Below are positions 33,476-42,797 of a DNA stretch of 64,000 bases, piece by piece. The notes beneath the pieces were generated by a model. The model was not told the DNA's origin and did not search any database. It saw only the letters and a program-made list of their open reading frames with translations. Every line of letters begins with the position of its first letter. Position 1 is the stretch's first letter. The stretch covers positions 62,001-126,000 of the forward strand of contig NZ_WITI01000005.1 of assembly GCF_009601055.1 (NCBI RefSeq), given 5' to 3'. The DNA is from Lactococcus sp. dk101. GTDB lineage: Bacteria; Bacillota; Bacilli; Lactobacillales; Streptococcaceae. The translations under genes and the position numbers were made by a program.

Positions 33476-34201
33476 CTTTTTTAAACTTTCAATTTCATTT
33501 TCTGTCAGTGTTCGATATTGGCCCAAAGCTAAATCATCATCCAGCTGCAAATTTCCCATGCGAATGCGTTTCAGATACAGCACATACATCCCCACAGCCT
33601 CAAACATCCGTTTGACTTGATGAAATTTTCCTTCATGTATAATAATACGAATTTCACTCATCATGCCACTCTGCGTCTGACTTTCCATTGTTTTTTCAAC
33701 AAATACTTCACCAGGCTTAACTTTTTCTCCATTTTTCAAAGTCAACCCATCAGCAAATCTTTGTACAATTTCAGCTGTAACCTCGCCATCAATATGCGCA
33801 AAATATTCTTTTTCCACATGTTTTTTTGGCTGTGTCAAATCATGCCCTAAAGCACCATCGTTGGTCAAAATCAACAAGCCTTCTGTATTTTTATCCAATC
33901 GGCCAACTGGAAAAATATCTGATCGAAAATCTTCAGCCGCTAATAAGTCAACAACCGTGCTATCCAGATTGTCTTTCGTTGCAGAAACAACCCCCTGCGG
34001 CTTATTGAGCAAATAATAATAGTATTCTTGATAAATCAAAGGTTCCCCTTCAAAAGCAACCTCGGTCGAATTTTTATCGACTTGAAAACGGCCGTCTTTG
34101 ATAACGAGCCCTGCTACTGTTACTTTTCCCTTTTTCAAAAGTACTTTTACTTCACTTCTAGAACCCAAGCCAGCTTCTGCTAAAAATTTATCTAATCTCA
34201 T
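33473..34201 (-). CDS. rsuA: 16S rRNA pseudouridine synthase, RsuA/RluB family
   Basis: 242 residues. N-terminal S4 RNA-binding domain (about 1-45, MRLDKFLAEAGLGSRSEVK). The catalytic domain has GRLDKNTEGLLILTNDG near residue 100 with the essential Asp, and KFHQVKRMFEAVG near 190. It isomerises a uridine in small-subunit rRNA (U516 by family). RluB/RluE-type targets are less likely given the size. Confidence 0.9.
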   Translation of the reverse strand: MRLDKFLAEAGLGSRSEVKVLLKKGKVTVAGLVIKDGRFQVDKNSTEVAFEGEPLIYQEYYYYLLNKPQGVVSATKDNLDSTVVDLLAAEDFRSDIFPVGRLDKNTEGLLILTNDGALGHDLTQPKKHVEKEYFAHIDGEVTAEIVQRFADGLTLKNGEKVKPGEVFVEKTMESQTQSGMMSEIRIIIHEGKFHQVKRMFEAVGMYVLYLKRIRMGNLQLDDDLALGQYRTLTENEIESLKK

Positions 34202-34276
34202 GTTCTTATTTTACCAAAAAATAAAAATAATACACCACACAAAAGCCATAGCAATCACTATTATTGGAGAAGATGA

Positions 34277-34305
34277 TTGAAAAAACACCTAATAAATGTT
34301 ACAAT
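34277..34305 (+). promoter_or_regulatory. degV-family gene promoter
   Basis: TTGAAA, 17 bases, TACAAT with TG in front. Confidence 0.75.
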
Positions 34306-34367
34306 TTGTATCAATAGTTAGTAACTTAAAACAAAACTTAAGAATCTTTTAAGGAGTATTATCATCA

Positions 34368-35258
34368 ATGAGCAAATACATTATTAGTTGTGAATCAACT
34401 GCCGATTTAACAAAGAAACATTTAGAAGAACGTAATCTTCAGTACATTTGTTTCCATTTTGAATTAGATGGCAAGCAATACCTTGATGATTTGGGCGAAT
34501 CACTGCCATTTTCTGACTTTTATCAAGCCATGCAAGACGGTGCCGAAACCAAAACTTCTCAAATCAATGCTGAAGAATTCCAAGATTATTTCGAACCATT
34601 TTTGAAAGACGGCTATGATATTTTACACCTTAGCTTGTCATCTGGACTTTCTGGTGTTGTTAACTCAGCAAACATTGCAAAAACAATGCTTGAAGAAAAA
34701 TATCCAGACCGCAAGATTTTGATTTCTGACTCTTTGGCTGCCTCATCAGGTTTTGGCTTATTAGTTGATAAAGCTGCTGATCTCCGCGATTCTGGCATGG
34801 ACATGGACGAAGTTTATACATGGATTGAAGCCAATAAACTGAAGTTGAACCACTGGTTCTTCTCAACGGATTTGACTTTTTATATCAAAGGCGGACGTGT
34901 TTCAAAAACATCTGGTGCAATTGGTAATATCTTGAATATCTGCCCTTTGCTTGACATGAATAACGCTGGGAAATTGATTCCACGTTTCAAAATCCGTGGC
35001 AAACGTAAAGTCATTCAACAAATTGTCAAAAAAATGCAAGAGGGTGCTCAAGACAAGCTTGATTATTCTGGAAAATGCTACATTTCGCATTCAGCTTGCT
35101 ATGATGATGCCCGTGCAGTAGCTGATTTAGTTGAAGCTTCTTTCCCTAAATTAAATGGAAAAGTTGAAATCTACGATGTTGGCACAACAATCGGTAGTCA
35201 TACTGGACCTGGAACGGTGGCCCTCTTCTTCTGGGGGGAACAACGTGGAGATGAGTAA
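34368..35258 (+). CDS. DegV family fatty-acid-binding protein
   Basis: 296 residues, full length. DegV features are CESTADL near the N-terminus, TSQINAEEF, LSLSSGLSGVVNSA (fatty-acid carboxylate contact), DSLAASSGFG, and the C-terminal GTTIGSHTGPGTVALFFWG. Such proteins bind acyl chains in the cytoplasm and can serve as FakB subunits of fatty acid kinase. Its last 8 bases overlap the start of the next gene. Confidence 0.93.
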   Translation: MSKYIISCESTADLTKKHLEERNLQYICFHFELDGKQYLDDLGESLPFSDFYQAMQDGAETKTSQINAEEFQDYFEPFLKDGYDILHLSLSSGLSGVVNSANIAKTMLEEKYPDRKILISDSLAASSGFGLLVDKAADLRDSGMDMDEVYTWIEANKLKLNHWFFSTDLTFYIKGGRVSKTSGAIGNILNICPLLDMNNAGKLIPRFKIRGKRKVIQQIVKKMQEGAQDKLDYSGKCYISHSACYDDARAVADLVEASFPKLNGKVEIYDVGTTIGSHTGPGTVALFFWGEQRGDE

Positions 35259-35832
35259 AAGTGATTTACTTGCCAAAATTATTCGCGTGGTTTCTATTCC
35301 ACCATTGATGGTAATTTGGCTCCTTCTTGTTCTTGCTTTAAAAAGACCAGATATTTTTAGCCAACCAAGTGAGATTTTTCTTTGCTTTTTAATGCTTGGC
35401 ATCGTTCCTATCTTGGCTTATCCATTGCAAATGCTTATCCCAGCCTTGAAAAAAGGAGGACGAGACAGCCAACGTAAATTGGCTTTTGTCCTCAGCTTAG
35501 TTGGATACACTGCTGCTTTAATCTGGTCTATCCTGGCTCAAACAGCAATCGAAATTAAACTTATTTGTTTGACTTATTTTATTTCTGTCGTTATTTTGAC
35601 GATTTTTAACAAGCTATTTCATATCAAAGCAAGTGGCCATGCCTGTAGTTTTACTGGCCCACTGATTTTCTTTGTTTATCTAGTGGATTGGAAATTGATT
35701 ATCCCTTGTCTTATTTCTGCTGTGTTGGTCATTTGGTCTTCATTGCACCTCAAACGACACAGTTTAAAAGATTTGAGTTTCGGTATTTTGACTTGTTTAC
35801 TCGCATTTGTTATCGCAAGACTTATATATTAA
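35251..35832 (+). CDS. PAP2-like integral membrane protein
   Basis: 193 residues from ATG 35251 (GTGGAG in front), overlapping the degV-family gene by 8 bases. Five or six membrane segments. Remnants of the PAP2 phosphatase signature are present: KASGHACSFTGPL and LHLKRHSLKDL (H-x3-D pattern), with GRDSQRKLAF before them. It could act on lipid phosphates, which suits the fatty-acid-binding partner. The match is weak enough that a non-enzymatic membrane role is possible. Confidence 0.7.
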   Translation: MSKSDLLAKIIRVVSIPPLMVIWLLLVLALKRPDIFSQPSEIFLCFLMLGIVPILAYPLQMLIPALKKGGRDSQRKLAFVLSLVGYTAALIWSILAQTAIEIKLICLTYFISVVILTIFNKLFHIKASGHACSFTGPLIFFVYLVDWKLIIPCLISAVLVIWSSLHLKRHSLKDLSFGILTCLLAFVIARLIY

Positions 35833-35836
35833 AATA

Positions 35837-35867
35837 AAAGCTACTTCTTTGGAAGTGGCTTTCTTGT
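35837..35867 (+). terminator. Terminator after the PAP2-like gene
   Basis: AAAGCTACTTC-TTTG-GAAGTGGCTTT with one G-U pair; short T-run. Confidence 0.65.
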
Positions 35868-35890
35868 ATGAAAAGAATAAATAATAACAT

Positions 35891-35920
35891 TTGCTATCGC
35901 ACCTCATTTTGACTTATAAT
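35891..35920 (+). promoter_or_regulatory. mnmE promoter
   Basis: TTGCTA, 18 bases, TATAAT. Confidence 0.65.
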
Positions 35921-35972
35921 AGAACTAAGAACTGATGACTGTTTGAAATAAACAGATATAAAGGATTATTAA

Positions 35973-37340
35973 ATGACATTAACACAAGAATTCGATACAA
36001 TCGCGGCAATCTCAACACCACTTGGTGAAGGAGCGATTTCGATTGTTCGTTTATCAGGAACAGAAGCTGTAAAGATTGCGACTTCTGTTTTTAAAGGGAA
36101 AGACTTAACTCAAGTCAATTCACATACCATCAATTATGGTCATATCGTTGAAAAGGAAACTTTGATAGATGAAGTCATGGTTTCTGTCATGCGTGCGCCA
36201 AAAACATTTACGCGTGAAGACATTGTCGAAATAAATACCCATGGTGGTATTGCGGTAACACAAGAAATTTTGCAAGTTCTGCTCAGAAACGGGGCTCGAT
36301 TAGCTGAACCTGGTGAATTTACCAAACGGGCTTTCTTAAATGGCCGCATTGACTTAGCTCAAGCCGAATCAGTCATGGATTTGATTCGTGCAAAGACAGA
36401 CAAGGCTGCAAACATTGCGATTAAGCAACTTGATGGTTCACTTTCAACATTGATCAATAACATTCGTCAAGAAATTCTCGAATCACTGGCTCAAGTTGAG
36501 GTCAATATTGATTATCCGGAATACGACGATGTTGAAACGATGACTTCACAAATGTTGCTTGAAAAGACGGCCCATTTCCAAAACTTGTTGGAAAATCTTT
36601 TGTCAACGGCTAAACGTGGTAAAATTTTGCGTGAAGGTTTAAAAACGGCAATTATTGGACGACCAAATGTCGGAAAATCAAGTTTGCTCAATCAACTTTT
36701 GCGTGAAGAAAAAGCGATTGTAACTGATATTGCTGGAACAACGCGTGATGTCATTACAGAGTTTGCCAATATTGGTGGCGTGCCACTCGAATTGATTGAT
36801 ACAGCAGGTATTCGTGATACAGAAGATATTGTCGAAAAAATCGGGGTCGAACGTTCTAAAAAAGCGCTCAACGAAGCTGATTTGGTGCTTTTAGTGCTTG
36901 ATGCGTCGTCAGAGCTGACAGACAAAGATTTGGAACTTTTGGAGCTGTCTGCTTCAAGCAACCGCATTGTCCTATTGAACAAGACAGATTTGCCAGAAAA
37001 GATTGAATTGGACAAGCTTCCAGCTGATTTCATTCGTATTTCTGCTTTGAAAAATGAAAACCTTGATGCTGTTGAAGAAAAAATCAACGCCATCTTTTTT
37101 GCTGGCGAAATCGAAGCCAAAGATGCTACAGTCCTTTCAAACGCCCGTCACGTTGGCTTGGTCGAAAAGGCATTGTCAGCATTGACAGAAGCAAATGAAG
37201 GCCTTGCTGCAGGCTTGCCTGTTGATTTAATCCAAGTTGATGTAACGCGTTGCTGGCAAATTCTTGGAGAAATTACTGGGGACGCCGCTCCTGATGAGCT
37301 GATTACGCAACTCTTCTCACAATTCTGTTTGGGAAAATAA
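35973..37340 (+). CDS. mnmE: tRNA modification GTPase MnmE
   Basis: 455 residues. With MnmG it makes 5-carboxymethylaminomethyl uridine at wobble U34 of tRNAs. N-terminal folate-binding domain ([20 protein letters not shown] onward), G domain with [25 protein letters not shown] and NKTD, and the C-terminal FCLGK motif with the essential Cys. A stand-alone gene with its own promoter and terminator. Confidence 0.98.
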   Translation: MTLTQEFDTIAAISTPLGEGAISIVRLSGTEAVKIATSVFKGKDLTQVNSHTINYGHIVEKETLIDEVMVSVMRAPKTFTREDIVEINTHGGIAVTQEILQVLLRNGARLAEPGEFTKRAFLNGRIDLAQAESVMDLIRAKTDKAANIAIKQLDGSLSTLINNIRQEILESLAQVEVNIDYPEYDDVETMTSQMLLEKTAHFQNLLENLLSTAKRGKILREGLKTAIIGRPNVGKSSLLNQLLREEKAIVTDIAGTTRDVITEFANIGGVPLELIDTAGIRDTEDIVEKIGVERSKKALNEADLVLLVLDASSELTDKDLELLELSASSNRIVLLNKTDLPEKIELDKLPADFIRISALKNENLDAVEEKINAIFFAGEIEAKDATVLSNARHVGLVEKALSALTEANEGLAAGLPVDLIQVDVTRCWQILGEITGDAAPDELITQLFSQFCLGK

Positions 37341-37365
37341 AAAAAGAGCGTTTTTGCTCTTTTTT
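37341..37365 (+). terminator. mnmE terminator
   Basis: AAAAAGAGC-gttttt-GCTCTTTTTT. Confidence 0.9.
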
Positions 37366-37377
37366 AGTTTAAAAAAT

Positions 37378-37406
37378 TTGTTAAAATACCCCATATGGTA
37401 TATAAT
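37378..37406 (+). promoter_or_regulatory. Promoter and CstR-like operator of the sulfur operon
   Basis: TTGTTA, 17 bases, TATAAT. The spacer holds ATACC-ccatat-GGTAT (37386-37401), the palindrome shape expected for CsoR/CstR repressors. A CstR-like repressor is the last gene of the operon. Confidence 0.8.
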
Positions 37407-37439
37407 TTGATTATCAAATAAAACTTATTGGAGAAAACA

Positions 37440-37727
37440 ATGAAATCTGTCAACATGCAAGAGCTTATCGAAGCAATGAAAGATGACGCTATAGTCATCG
37501 ACGTCCGCGAATCATTCGAATATGAAGCAGGTCATGTTCCAACTGCTAAAAATATTCCACTTAGTGAGCTTGACAGCCGCGTTTCTGAAATCAAAGACGG
37601 TAGCTACATCATTTGCCAATCAGGTGCGCGTTCAATGACGGCCTGTCAATATTTAACTGCTCAAGGTAAAGAAGTCATCAATGTACTTGGTGGAACTTCT
37701 GCTTGGGACGGTTGCTTGGCGGTGTAA
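37440..37727 (+). CDS. Single-domain rhodanese 1
   Basis: 95 residues from ATG 37440 (TTGGAG in front). Rhodanese fold with VIDVRESFEYEAGHVPTAKNIP and active-site loop ICQSGARS (Cys about residue 60). Transfers sulfane sulfur from persulfides or thiosulfate to an acceptor. First gene of the persulfide operon. Confidence 0.9.
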   Translation: MKSVNMQELIEAMKDDAIVIDVRESFEYEAGHVPTAKNIPLSELDSRVSEIKDGSYIICQSGARSMTACQYLTAQGKEVINVLGGTSAWDGCLAV

Positions 37728-37728
37728 G

Positions 37729-38043
37729 ATGTTTGGATTTACAAAAATAGACAGCGTCAGTACTGACGAACTTTCTCAACTCTTACAACAACACAAAACT
37801 CAGTTAATCGACGTTCGTGAACCAAGTGAATTTCGTGCTGGTCACATCAAAGGGGCAAGAAATATCCCACTTGGTCAGATTGGTCAATTTTCAGCACCAT
37901 CAGACACTAAAGTTTACACCATTTGTCAATCTGGTTTACGTAGTAAAAATGCTTATAAAATATTAAAAAAGAAAAACATGAATGTTGTCAACGTCAGTGG
38001 TGGCATGAATTCATGGCGAGGTAAGGTTATTAATGGCTCATAA
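37729..38043 (+). CDS. Single-domain rhodanese 2
   Basis: 104 residues from ATG 37729, one base after the previous stop. LIDVREPSEFRAGHIKGARNIP and active loop ICQSGLRS. The VSTDELS segment near residue 9 is encoded by the palindrome CGTCAGTACTGACG (37755-37768). Overlaps the next gene by 11 bases. Confidence 0.9.
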   Translation: MFGFTKIDSVSTDELSQLLQQHKTQLIDVREPSEFRAGHIKGARNIPLGQIGQFSAPSDTKVYTICQSGLRSKNAYKILKKKNMNVVNVSGGMNSWRGKVINGS

Positions 38044-39685
38044 ATATCTCATTGTTGGCGGTGTTGCTGGTGGCATGTCAGCTGCGACACGTTTACGTCG
38101 TTTACAGCAGGATGCTGAGATTATTGTCTTCGAAAAAGTCCCCCATGTTTCATTTGCAAACTGTGGACTTCCCTATTATGTAGGTGGCGAAATCGAAAAA
38201 CGGGAGAAATTGATTGTCCAAAGTGCTGAAGCATTGACAAAACGTTTTGATCTCGATATTCGTGAAAACTCGGAGGTAATCGAGATTCATCCAGACAATC
38301 ATGAAGTAGTTGTCCGTGCTGACGGAAAAGTTTATACGGAAACCTATGATCAACTCATCTTGTCTCCTGGGGCAAAACCAATCGTTCCAAATCTCGAGGG
38401 TCTGTCAGAAGTGACAAATGTCTTTACGCTGCGTAATATTCCTGATGTTGACAAGATTGTTGCACATATTGAGCAACGTCCTTTAAAAACTGCGGTTGTT
38501 GTTGGTGCTGGATTTATCGGCTTGGAAATGGCTGAAAATCTTGAAAAACGTGGCATGAAAGTTACCATTATTGAACGAGCTGATCATGTCTTACCAACAT
38601 TAGATATTGAAATGGCAGCTTTAGTTCGAGAAGAACTTGTTAAAAATCATGGCTTGATTGTTTTAACAGGTAAATCAGTCGTTAAAGTTGCGAAAGACCG
38701 TGTTTTTCTTGATGATGGCTCTGAGATTTCAACTGATTTGACCATTCTTTCTGTCGGAATTCAACCTGATGGAAGCTTAGCCGAAAAAGCTGGTGTAAAC
38801 CTTGGTTTACGCGGGGGTATTTTGGTTGATGAAAACTATGAAACTTCTGTCAAGGATATTTATGCTGTAGGTGATGCCATTGTGGTTAAAAATCAAATTT
38901 CACAGCAAGATAGTTTGATTTCTTTAGCAAGTCCTGCAAACCGTCAAGGTCGGCAGGTTGCAGACATCCTCTCTGGATTGCCTGTTAAAAATAAAGGAAG
39001 TATTGGGACAGCCATTGTTCGTACTTTTGATTTGGCTGCTGCTTCCACAGGACTTTCTGAACAGACTGCGATTCAACTGGGATTGACACATAAAGTGGTT
39101 CACATTACCGCAAATAACCACGCTGGTTATTATCCTGGAAGTAGCTCTATTTTGTTAAAATTGATTTTCAATCCTGAAAATGGTGAAATTTACGGTGCTC
39201 AAGCGGTCGGAAAAAATGGTGTTGACAAACGAATTGACATTCTCTCAACGGCTATCAAAGCTGGCTTGACCATTTACGACTTGCCTGAACTTGAATTTAC
39301 ATATGCTCCTCCATTTGGCTCTGCAAAAGACCCTGTCAATATGATTGGTTATGCCGCAATGAATATCGCAATGGGAATTTCTGATAATATTCAATGGCAC
39401 GAATTGAAAGCTGAGTTGACAGCCGGTAAACTTTTGCTTGACGTCAGAAATCCAGGAGAAATCAAACGCGGAAGTTTCAAAAATTCAGTAAATATACCAC
39501 TTGATGAGCTTCGCGGTCGTCTATCTGAACTTGACAAAAATCAGGCTTATATCGTAAGCTGTCAATCTGGTTTACGCTCTTATAATGCCGAACGCATTCT
39601 TAAAGCGGCTGGATTTGATGTGAAAAATCTTGACGGCGCTTTTGGACTTTACAGCAAAGTTGACAATGAACTTCTTAATAAATAA
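38033..39685 (+). CDS. CoA-disulfide reductase with C-terminal rhodanese domain
   Basis: 550 residues. N-terminal FAD pyridine-nucleotide-disulfide oxidoreductase with GGVAGGMSAATRLRR, single redox Cys in SFANCGLPYYVGG (about residue 43) and the second dinucleotide site VVGAGFIGLEMAENL. The rhodanese domain from about 460 has active-site SCQSGLRS. CoADR-RHD enzymes reduce CoA-persulfide or polysulfide with NAD(P)H. Together with the two rhodaneses and the CstR-like repressor this marks a reactive-sulfur detoxification operon. Confidence 0.93.
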   Translation: MAHKYLIVGGVAGGMSAATRLRRLQQDAEIIVFEKVPHVSFANCGLPYYVGGEIEKREKLIVQSAEALTKRFDLDIRENSEVIEIHPDNHEVVVRADGKVYTETYDQLILSPGAKPIVPNLEGLSEVTNVFTLRNIPDVDKIVAHIEQRPLKTAVVVGAGFIGLEMAENLEKRGMKVTIIERADHVLPTLDIEMAALVREELVKNHGLIVLTGKSVVKVAKDRVFLDDGSEISTDLTILSVGIQPDGSLAEKAGVNLGLRGGILVDENYETSVKDIYAVGDAIVVKNQISQQDSLISLASPANRQGRQVADILSGLPVKNKGSIGTAIVRTFDLAAASTGLSEQTAIQLGLTHKVVHITANNHAGYYPGSSSILLKLIFNPENGEIYGAQAVGKNGVDKRIDILSTAIKAGLTIYDLPELEFTYAPPFGSAKDPVNMIGYAAMNIAMGISDNIQWHELKAELTAGKLLLDVRNPGEIKRGSFKNSVNIPLDELRGRLSELDKNQAYIVSCQSGLRSYNAERILKAAGFDVKNLDGAFGLYSKVDNELLNK

Positions 39686-39697
39686 GATTGGATAAAA

Positions 39698-40012
39698 ATG
39701 AACCATAATATCACAGATGCAACATTTAAAGATGAAACACGAAATGGACTTGTATTGATTGACTTTTGGGCAGAATGGTGTGGCCCTTGTCGTATGCAAT
39801 CCCCTATTCTTGAACAACTGGCTCAAGAATATTCAGAAGACCAACTCAAAATCGTCAAATTAAATGTCGATGAAAACCCAAATACGCCATTTAATTTCAA
39901 TATCATGAGTATTCCAACTTTGATGTTCAAGAAAAATGGACAAGTCGTTAAAAAAATTGTTGGCGTCCATACAAAAACACAACTTCAGGAAATCATTCAA
40001 CAACTTTCCTAA
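39698..40012 (+). CDS. Thioredoxin
   Basis: 104 residues with the WAEWCGPCRMQSP active site near residue 28 and the cis-Pro in MSIPTLMFKK. It is probably the electron donor that releases sulfide from rhodanese persulfides. Within the sulfur operon, 12 bases after the CoADR gene. Confidence 0.93.
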   Translation: MNHNITDATFKDETRNGLVLIDFWAEWCGPCRMQSPILEQLAQEYSEDQLKIVKLNVDENPNTPFNFNIMSIPTLMFKKNGQVVKKIVGVHTKTQLQEIIQQLS

Positions 40013-40029
40013 TATAGAAAGGGCATCAC

Positions 40030-40284
40030 ATGGAGATTTATGACAAAAAAATGGTCAACCGACTCAAGCGAGCTGACGGGCAACTTCATGCCGTTTTGCG
40101 AATGATGGCGGAAGAACAAGACTGTATCAATGTCATTACTCAGCTGACTGCGGTTCGCTCAAGTATTGACAATTTGATTGGGGTAATTGTGGCAGAAAAT
40201 CTCAAGAATTGCCTTTTAACAAGTAATCCTGACAATCAAGATGCAAAAATTGATCAAGCAATAAAAATGATTGTCAAAAAATAA
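40030..40284 (+). CDS. CsoR-family repressor, CstR-like persulfide sensor
   Basis: 84 residues, all-helical DUF156 fold (NRLKRADGQLHAVLRMM). Cys32 and Cys61 match the CsoR Cys positions. The copper-binding His of true CsoR (in DHxxxC) is replaced by Asn57 in AENLKNC, which fits the CstR type that senses persulfides through a Cys pair. The last gene of the operon whose promoter carries a matching ATACC/GGTAT operator. Confidence 0.88.
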   Translation: MEIYDKKMVNRLKRADGQLHAVLRMMAEEQDCINVITQLTAVRSSIDNLIGVIVAENLKNCLLTSNPDNQDAKIDQAIKMIVKK

Positions 40285-40310
40285 AGCTGTCAGTTCTGAC
40301 AGTTTTATTT
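40284..40310 (+). terminator. Sulfur operon terminator built on the palindrome
   Basis: GCTGTCAG-TT-CTGACAG followed by TTTTATTTT; the palindrome is CTGTCAGTTCTGACAG (40287-40302). Confidence 0.8.
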
Positions 40311-40337
40311 TGCATTTTTTTAAAAAGGTTGTATAAT
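40310..40337 (+). promoter_or_regulatory. Promoter of the two-component system
   Basis: TTGCAT, 16 bases, TATAAT. It overlaps the end of the preceding terminator's T-run. Confidence 0.6.
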
Positions 40338-40366
40338 GACGCTATCTGAAGTAAAGAAGGTTACTC

Positions 40367-41035
40367 ATGAAATCTATCCTACTGGTCGATGATGAAAGTC
40401 GGCTGCTCAATTTACTAACTTTGTATCTCGAAGACGCTGGTTATCACTGCGAAAAAGAGCTGTCAGCTCTGACGGCCATTGAACGTGTGAAAAATGAAGC
40501 ATTTGATTTGATTTTACTTGATGTGATGATGCCAGAAATGGATGGCTGGCAAGTTTGCAAGCACATTCGGGAATTTAGTCAAATTCCAATCATCATGCTA
40601 ACGGCTAGAGATGCTGCTGATGACATGGTTTTCGGTTTGGAAAATGGTGCCGATGATTATATTACAAAGCCCTTTGATGAGAAAATATTGCTGGCTCGGG
40701 TTGCCGCTTTGCTCCGCCGATCAGACAAGACTGATGGACTCAACTTTCAAGGTATTTCTCTCAATCCGACGACTTTTCAAGCGCGCGTCAATGCTCAAAT
40801 TCTGGTTTTTACGCCAAAAGAATTTGAATTATTGACTTTGTTTTTGGAAAATCAGAACCAAGTTTTCAGTCGTGACCACTTGATAGAAGCCGTTTGGGGA
40901 TATACTTCAGATGTTGACAATCGCACGGTTGACTCGCACATCAGAAATCTACGTGAAAAATTGCGCGACACTGGTTTTCAAGTCGATAATTTCCTAAAAA
41001 CAATCTATGGAGTGGGATATAAATGGGAAAGTTAA
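40367..41035 (+). CDS. OmpR/PhoB-family response regulator
   Basis: 222 residues. Receiver domain with acidic pair DDE near residue 7-9, phosphoacceptor Asp in LILLDVMMPEMDGWQ (about residue 50) and Lys in YITKPFDE. A winged-helix DNA-binding domain follows (about 125-220, RDHLIEAVWGYTSDVDNRTVD in part). Overlaps its sensor kinase by 13 bases. Likely binds the two tandem TCTGCACA promoters just downstream of the kinase gene, because OmpR-type regulators bind 11-bp-spaced direct repeats. A palindrome lies inside at 40460-40475. Confidence 0.95.
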   Translation: MKSILLVDDESRLLNLLTLYLEDAGYHCEKELSALTAIERVKNEAFDLILLDVMMPEMDGWQVCKHIREFSQIPIIMLTARDAADDMVFGLENGADDYITKPFDEKILLARVAALLRRSDKTDGLNFQGISLNPTTFQARVNAQILVFTPKEFELLTLFLENQNQVFSRDHLIEAVWGYTSDVDNRTVDSHIRNLREKLRDTGFQVDNFLKTIYGVGYKWES

Positions 41036-42441
41036 GAAATTTATTTGTAAAAAATGATAAAACGCACCGCTTCCGCGATAAAATATCTGTCAAAATTAGT
41101 TTTCTTTATTTAATCCTCATTTTACTGATAGAATTATGGCTGTTTGTCGGATTTTATCTGTTCATTTTCAATTCGGTCATCAACAACCAGGTTAATTCAT
41201 TGGTCAATCGTGGTGAAAATTTTTCTTCCGTTTTAAGTATGGAATTTGATACAAATATGGTCAAACACGCCATTATGCTTGAGAAAAATAGCAGCCAAGA
41301 AATTGTCATCCAAAATGAAAATCACGACATCATTGGAAGTTCGAATGCTGTCACTGCTCAAATGCAAACTCACATTAAATCCTTAGAAAATGTTAATTCA
41401 AGTCAAAAAGTCCTCCATTATCAGCTTTTCAAAGATGATTATATCGTTTCGATGAATCGAATTGAGAAAGATGGAAAAATTTTGGGGACGGTTTACTTAT
41501 TCTTAGAAACGAAACCAATCCGTCAAACACTGCTTCAAATTGGTCTTGTTTTCCTACTTCTTCTGTTTTTAACATTCATTTTGACTGCCATTTTGACATA
41601 TTATCTGTCTCGAAAAATCACAAAACCTTTGCTCGAATTGAAAGATACGACCGAAAAAATAGCCAATGGTGCGTTTGATTTGACAACTGACATTCATTCG
41701 CAAGATGAAATTGGAGACTTGGCTCATGCCATTGAAAACCTGGCTTCACGGCTCAATCAGTTACAAAAACAACGCAACGAGTTTTTGTCAGCTGTTGCCC
41801 ACGAATTGCGAACACCGCTCACGTTGATTAAAGGCTATGCTGATTTTGCTAGCCGAAAAAATGTTTCAGAAAATCAGCGTTCGGAGTACTTGTCCATCAT
41901 CAAAGAGGAAATCGAGCGTCTGACAAAGCTCGTCGAAAATCTAATGACGCTGGCAAGATTAGAAGAAAATGAATTTACCATTAGTAAAAAAGAGACCAAT
42001 CTGGCAGAACTTATCCAACAAGTTGCGACCGACATTACGCTTCTCTTGAAAGACAAACAAATGCTGCTAAATATCCAAGGTAACGCCAATTTTTCTGCCC
42101 AAATTGACCCGGTTCGCATTCAACAAGTTCTGACCAATTTATTAATGAATGCTTACAAATATTCACCTGAAAAATCAACCATTACGCTGTCTGTCAGAGC
42201 TGACAAAGCTGATTTTTCGATTGTCATTCGTGATGAAGGCCCCGGAATTTCTGAAGAAAATTTGCCTCATATTTTTGACCGTTTTTATCGGGTAGATTCG
42301 TCTCGAACACGAAAAACGGGGGGATTTGGTCTCGGTTTGAGTATTGTCAAAGACATCATTTCTCTTCATGGCGGACAGATTTCAGCGGAAAGTATCGAAA
42401 ATCAAGGTACCAAAATTAAAATAAGATTGCCTTATCATTAA
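41023..42441 (+). CDS. Sensor histidine kinase
   Basis: 472 residues. Two membrane helices (about 22-48 and 168-192) frame an external sensor domain of ~120 residues. A HAMP linker follows, then HisKA with the phosphoacceptor in AVAHELRTPLTLI (about residue 266), and HATPase_c with N-box region NLLMNAYKYS, DEGPGISEENL and GGFGLGLSIV. The signal is unknown. Its probable regulon, the small-protein cluster, lies directly downstream. Confidence 0.95.
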   Translation: MGKLRNLFVKNDKTHRFRDKISVKISFLYLILILLIELWLFVGFYLFIFNSVINNQVNSLVNRGENFSSVLSMEFDTNMVKHAIMLEKNSSQEIVIQNENHDIIGSSNAVTAQMQTHIKSLENVNSSQKVLHYQLFKDDYIVSMNRIEKDGKILGTVYLFLETKPIRQTLLQIGLVFLLLLFLTFILTAILTYYLSRKITKPLLELKDTTEKIANGAFDLTTDIHSQDEIGDLAHAIENLASRLNQLQKQRNEFLSAVAHELRTPLTLIKGYADFASRKNVSENQRSEYLSIIKEEIERLTKLVENLMTLARLEENEFTISKKETNLAELIQQVATDITLLLKDKQMLLNIQGNANFSAQIDPVRIQQVLTNLLMNAYKYSPEKSTITLSVRADKADFSIVIRDEGPGISEENLPHIFDRFYRVDSSRTRKTGGFGLGLSIVKDIISLHGGQISAESIENQGTKIKIRLPYH

Positions 42442-42470
42442 AAAAAAATCAGTAGTACTGATTTTTTTTA
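42441..42470 (+). terminator. Terminator after the kinase gene
   Basis: ATCAGTA-G-TACTGAT with A-run before and T-run after. Confidence 0.65.
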
Positions 42471-42483
42471 TTTTATTTTCAAA

Positions 42484-42517
42484 TCTGCACAAGTTCTGCA
42501 CATTTGAGTTTTATAAT
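42484..42517 (+). promoter_or_regulatory. Tandem TCTGCACA promoter 1
   Basis: TCTGCACA at 42484-42491 and 42495-42502 (11-bp period, one turn) followed after 9 bases by TATAAT (42512-42517). The boxes take the place of a -35. Same layout as 42798-42831. Confidence 0.8.
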
Positions 42518-42550
42518 GAATTTATCAAGAAAAAGAAAGAAGAAAAGCAA

Positions 42551-42784
42551 ATGGGACTTTTTGGATGTGGAAGTATTTTCCGCGACATGGCGTATATGGG
42601 AGAAGCCAGTCATCATCAGCATAATAGCATAATGACACAAGGATCTCGGATGACTGATCAAGAATTACGAGATGAACTCGCGCGACGCAATCAAAATCTT
42701 GCCTTACAAGATGAAATCGCAGCCCTCCGTCAAGAAATTGCCGACATGAAACAAGCAAAAAATGACAACTGGTCAAATTTTTAA
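42551..42784 (+). CDS. 77-residue His/Met-bearing protein with coiled-coil tail
   Basis: The N-terminal part has Cys and a His/Met cluster (GLFGCGSIFRDM, then GEASHHQHNSIM), a possible metal site. The C-terminal part, TDQELRDELARRN then LQDEIAALRQEIADMK, is a predicted coiled coil. The TxQELRDEL motif recurs in the protein at 44177. No membrane segment. The ribosome-binding site is purine-rich but weak. First gene under the tandem-box promoters. No known family recognised. Confidence 0.7.
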   Translation: MGLFGCGSIFRDMAYMGEASHHQHNSIMTQGSRMTDQELRDELARRNQNLALQDEIAALRQEIADMKQAKNDNWSNF

Positions 42785-42797
42785 AATTTTTTTCAAA

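Noticed and set aside
37428..37440. Upstream TTG start for rhodanese 1
   Set aside because: The TTG overlaps the ribosome-binding site of the ATG at 37440, which is the better start.
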